From NCBI GenBank assembly GCA_025361385.1, contig JANYAJ010000361.1, positions 1 to 6,943 on the forward strand: 6,943 nucleotides of DNA, in the 5' to 3' direction. A program made the translations under genes and the position numbers. Below are positions 6,168-6,943 of the stretch, piece by piece. How positions within the stretch are numbered: position 1 is the first letter of the stretch; each line of letters starts with the position of its first letter. Below the pieces are notes generated by a model, which worked only from the letters and a program-made list of their open reading frames with translations, made no database searches and had not been told where the DNA came from. The stretch comes from Nitrospira sp. (lineage in GTDB: Bacteria; Nitrospirota; Nitrospiria; Nitrospirales; Nitrospiraceae).

Positions 6168-6599
6168 TCACCCTGGCGAGACAGCTCTCGTAATCATCGG
6201 CAACCGCATCGCCAACTCAGCAGCACCGGCCTTGACTCCCTGCTGCACCAAGTCCAGGACCTCGAGAAGATTGAATGGCTTGAGGAGATAGGCCACGGCC
6301 CCCAACCGCATAGCCTCTTCAGCAGATTCGAGACTTCCCCTGCCAGTCACCACGATAACTTTGACGGCTTGGCCACTTGCCCTCACCCGTCGAAGTAACT
6401 CCATTCCGCTGATATCAGGAAGGCCGACATCCATGATGACCAGGTCCATGGGACATTCCCCAATAATTTTCAGCGCGGCAGAGGCCGTCTCCGCCGTATA
6501 GATCCGATAGAACGAACTGAGAATCATACAGAGAGCCTTACGAGGTCCCTCTTGATCCTCAACGATCAGAATATTTTGCTGACATGAGCCTGCCATCAT
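6168..6599 (-). CDS. Stand-alone response regulator receiver (CheY-like) protein
   Basis: A 143-residue single-domain response regulator. Counted from the ATG at 6599, the active site is complete: E14 and D15 (ILIVED) for Mg2+, phospho-acceptor D57 in LVIMDVGLPD, T85 in VIVVTGRGS, and K107 in LLKPF. It should be phosphorylated by a histidine kinase or phosphotransfer protein. No kinase gene lies in this window. After the receiver a tail of about 25 residues remains, too short for a DNA-binding domain, so signalling by protein contact, as in CheY or Spo0F, is likely. The frame extends to a TTG at 6617, but ATG 6599 or 6596 places the ILIVED strand at the usual distance from the N-terminus. No clear Shine-Dalgarno is seen. 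A TATGAT hexamer on the minus strand at 6636-6641 could be its -10, with a weak -35. It lies 201 bp upstream of the nucleotidyltransferase gene on the same strand. Confidence 0.88.
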   Translation of the reverse strand: MMAGSCQQNILIVEDQEGPRKALCMILSSFYRIYTAETASAALKIIGECPMDLVIMDVGLPDISGMELLRRVRASGQAVKVIVVTGRGSLESAEEAMRLGAVAYLLKPFNLLEVLDLVQQGVKAGAAELAMRLPMITRAVSPG

Positions 6600-6688
6600 C
6601 ACATGTACCACACACAATCGTTAATCCGATGCCTCATCATACCTGCACATCACGCATCCCACTAGGTGCATTGGCACTCTAAGTCCAT

Positions 6689-6716
6689 TTGACCACGTAG
6701 CGATAAACCCTATAGA
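6689..6716 (+). promoter_or_regulatory. Promoter-like sequence reading into a gene-less region
   Basis: TTGACC (6689-6694) and TATAGA (6711-6716) are spaced by 16 nt, a close sigma70 match on the plus strand, divergent from the receiver gene. Predicted transcription would start near 6723. Downstream there is only a six-codon frame (ATG 6741 to TAG 6761) preceded by AAAGG, plus small hairpins. A small RNA or the leader of a gene beyond the window edge is possible. Confidence 0.35.
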
Positions 6717-6798
6717 TCACGCCACGCATTCACAAAGGTAATGACTCGACCGACGGAGTAGTCCTACAGACATCGCTTAGCTGAAGCCGACCCTAACA

Positions 6799-6814
6799 CC
6801 TCAATACATTGAGG
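6799..6814. repeat. Perfect inverted repeat CCTCAA-TACA-TTGAGG
   Basis: Six-bp arms around a 4-nt centre. A similar word, CCTCACACATTGTAGG, occurs 65 bp downstream at 6864-6879, sharing CCTCA, ACATTG and AGG with a one-base shift. Two related sites about six helical turns apart may be operators. There is no T run, so termination is unlikely. Confidence 0.35.
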
Positions 6815-6943
6815 CATTGGGCAGGAAGCCTGCTCGGCCGAATGGTCAGACGCCCCCTCTTTGCCTCACACATTGTAGGAATCGCCTTACAGCCAGCATA
6901 GCCGAAGCGACAGATCATCGGTATCGGTACGAATCCAGCCGTG

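Larger units (their letters stand above)
6618..6943. other. Region with no convincing gene upstream of the receiver gene
   Basis: Neither strand has a coding frame I can support in these 326 bp. It contains a promoter-like sequence on the plus strand (6689-6716), a candidate -10 for the receiver gene (minus, 6636-6641), a perfect inverted repeat at 6799-6814, a hairpin GCAGG-AAG-CCTGC at 6821-6833, and CCTCACACATTGTAGG at 6864-6879, which resembles the first inverted repeat. On the minus strand a frame enters from the window edge and stops at 6887. Its 18 codons (HGWIRTDTDDLSLRLCWL) could be the tail of a neighbouring gene, but this is too short to judge. Confidence 0.5.

Noticed and set aside
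6129..6398. A plus-strand frame preceded at a distance by AAGGAGG (near 6105-6111)
   Set aside because: The purine-rich site is about 17 nt from the ATG, too far, and most of the frame is antisense to the receiver gene.
6741..6761. A six-codon leader peptide (MTRPTE) after the plus-strand promoter-like sequence
   Set aside because: It is too short to judge, with no run of a regulatory amino acid and no attenuator structure with a T tract.

Overview
The window looks like chromosomal DNA of a GC-rich, Gram-negative-type bacterium. The best guess is a member of Nitrospira. That guess rests mainly on a 123-bp palindromic element at 4444-4566, which I recall (from memory, not from a search) as a dispersed intergenic repeat of Nitrospira genomes. 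A membrane-anchored c-type heme protein of the Tll0287/DUF3365 type fits that lineage. There are no transposases, integrases, tRNAs, rRNAs or CRISPR arrays.

Layout. (1) Positions 2-2903, plus strand, hold a compact three-gene operon. It contains a class V PLP aminotransferase (5' end cut by the window), a membrane-anchored monoheme Tll0287-like protein, and a COG1228-type amidohydrolase whose start codon overlaps the heme gene's stop (ATGA). (2) A short convergent gap (2904-2957) carries an imperfect stem-loop. (3) On the minus strand at 2958-3599 is a small class III J-domain protein. (4) Transcribed divergently from it is an uncharacterised protein (3771-4442) with a C-terminal half resembling DUF6573. 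Both genes of this pair have a -10-like hexamer only 6-7 nt before the ATG and no Shine-Dalgarno sequence, which suggests leaderless mRNAs. (5) The palindromic repeat starts 1 nt after that gene's stop and separates it from a convergent tRNA nucleotidyltransferase / poly(A) polymerase family gene (minus, 4635-5966). (6) A 201-bp gap holds a plausible promoter for the nucleotidyltransferase gene, with a perfect 8-bp-arm palindrome over the -35 region. (7) On the minus strand at 6168-6599 is a stand-alone CheY-like receiver. (8) The last 326 bp contain no convincing gene, but they hold a good plus-strand promoter-like sequence and small inverted repeats.

How the genes fit together. Aminotransferase, heme protein and amidohydrolase are probably co-transcribed, and the last two are probably translationally coupled. 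The two enzymes suggest amino-acid or amide turnover, and the heme protein suggests a redox or small-ligand sensing step. This link is inferred from gene order only. The J-domain protein, DUF6573-like protein, tRNA nucleotidyltransferase and receiver look like independent single-gene units. No clearly new multi-gene system is visible. The most original signals are the palindromic element, the leaderless divergent pair, and the heme protein that lacks the axial cysteine of Tll0287.
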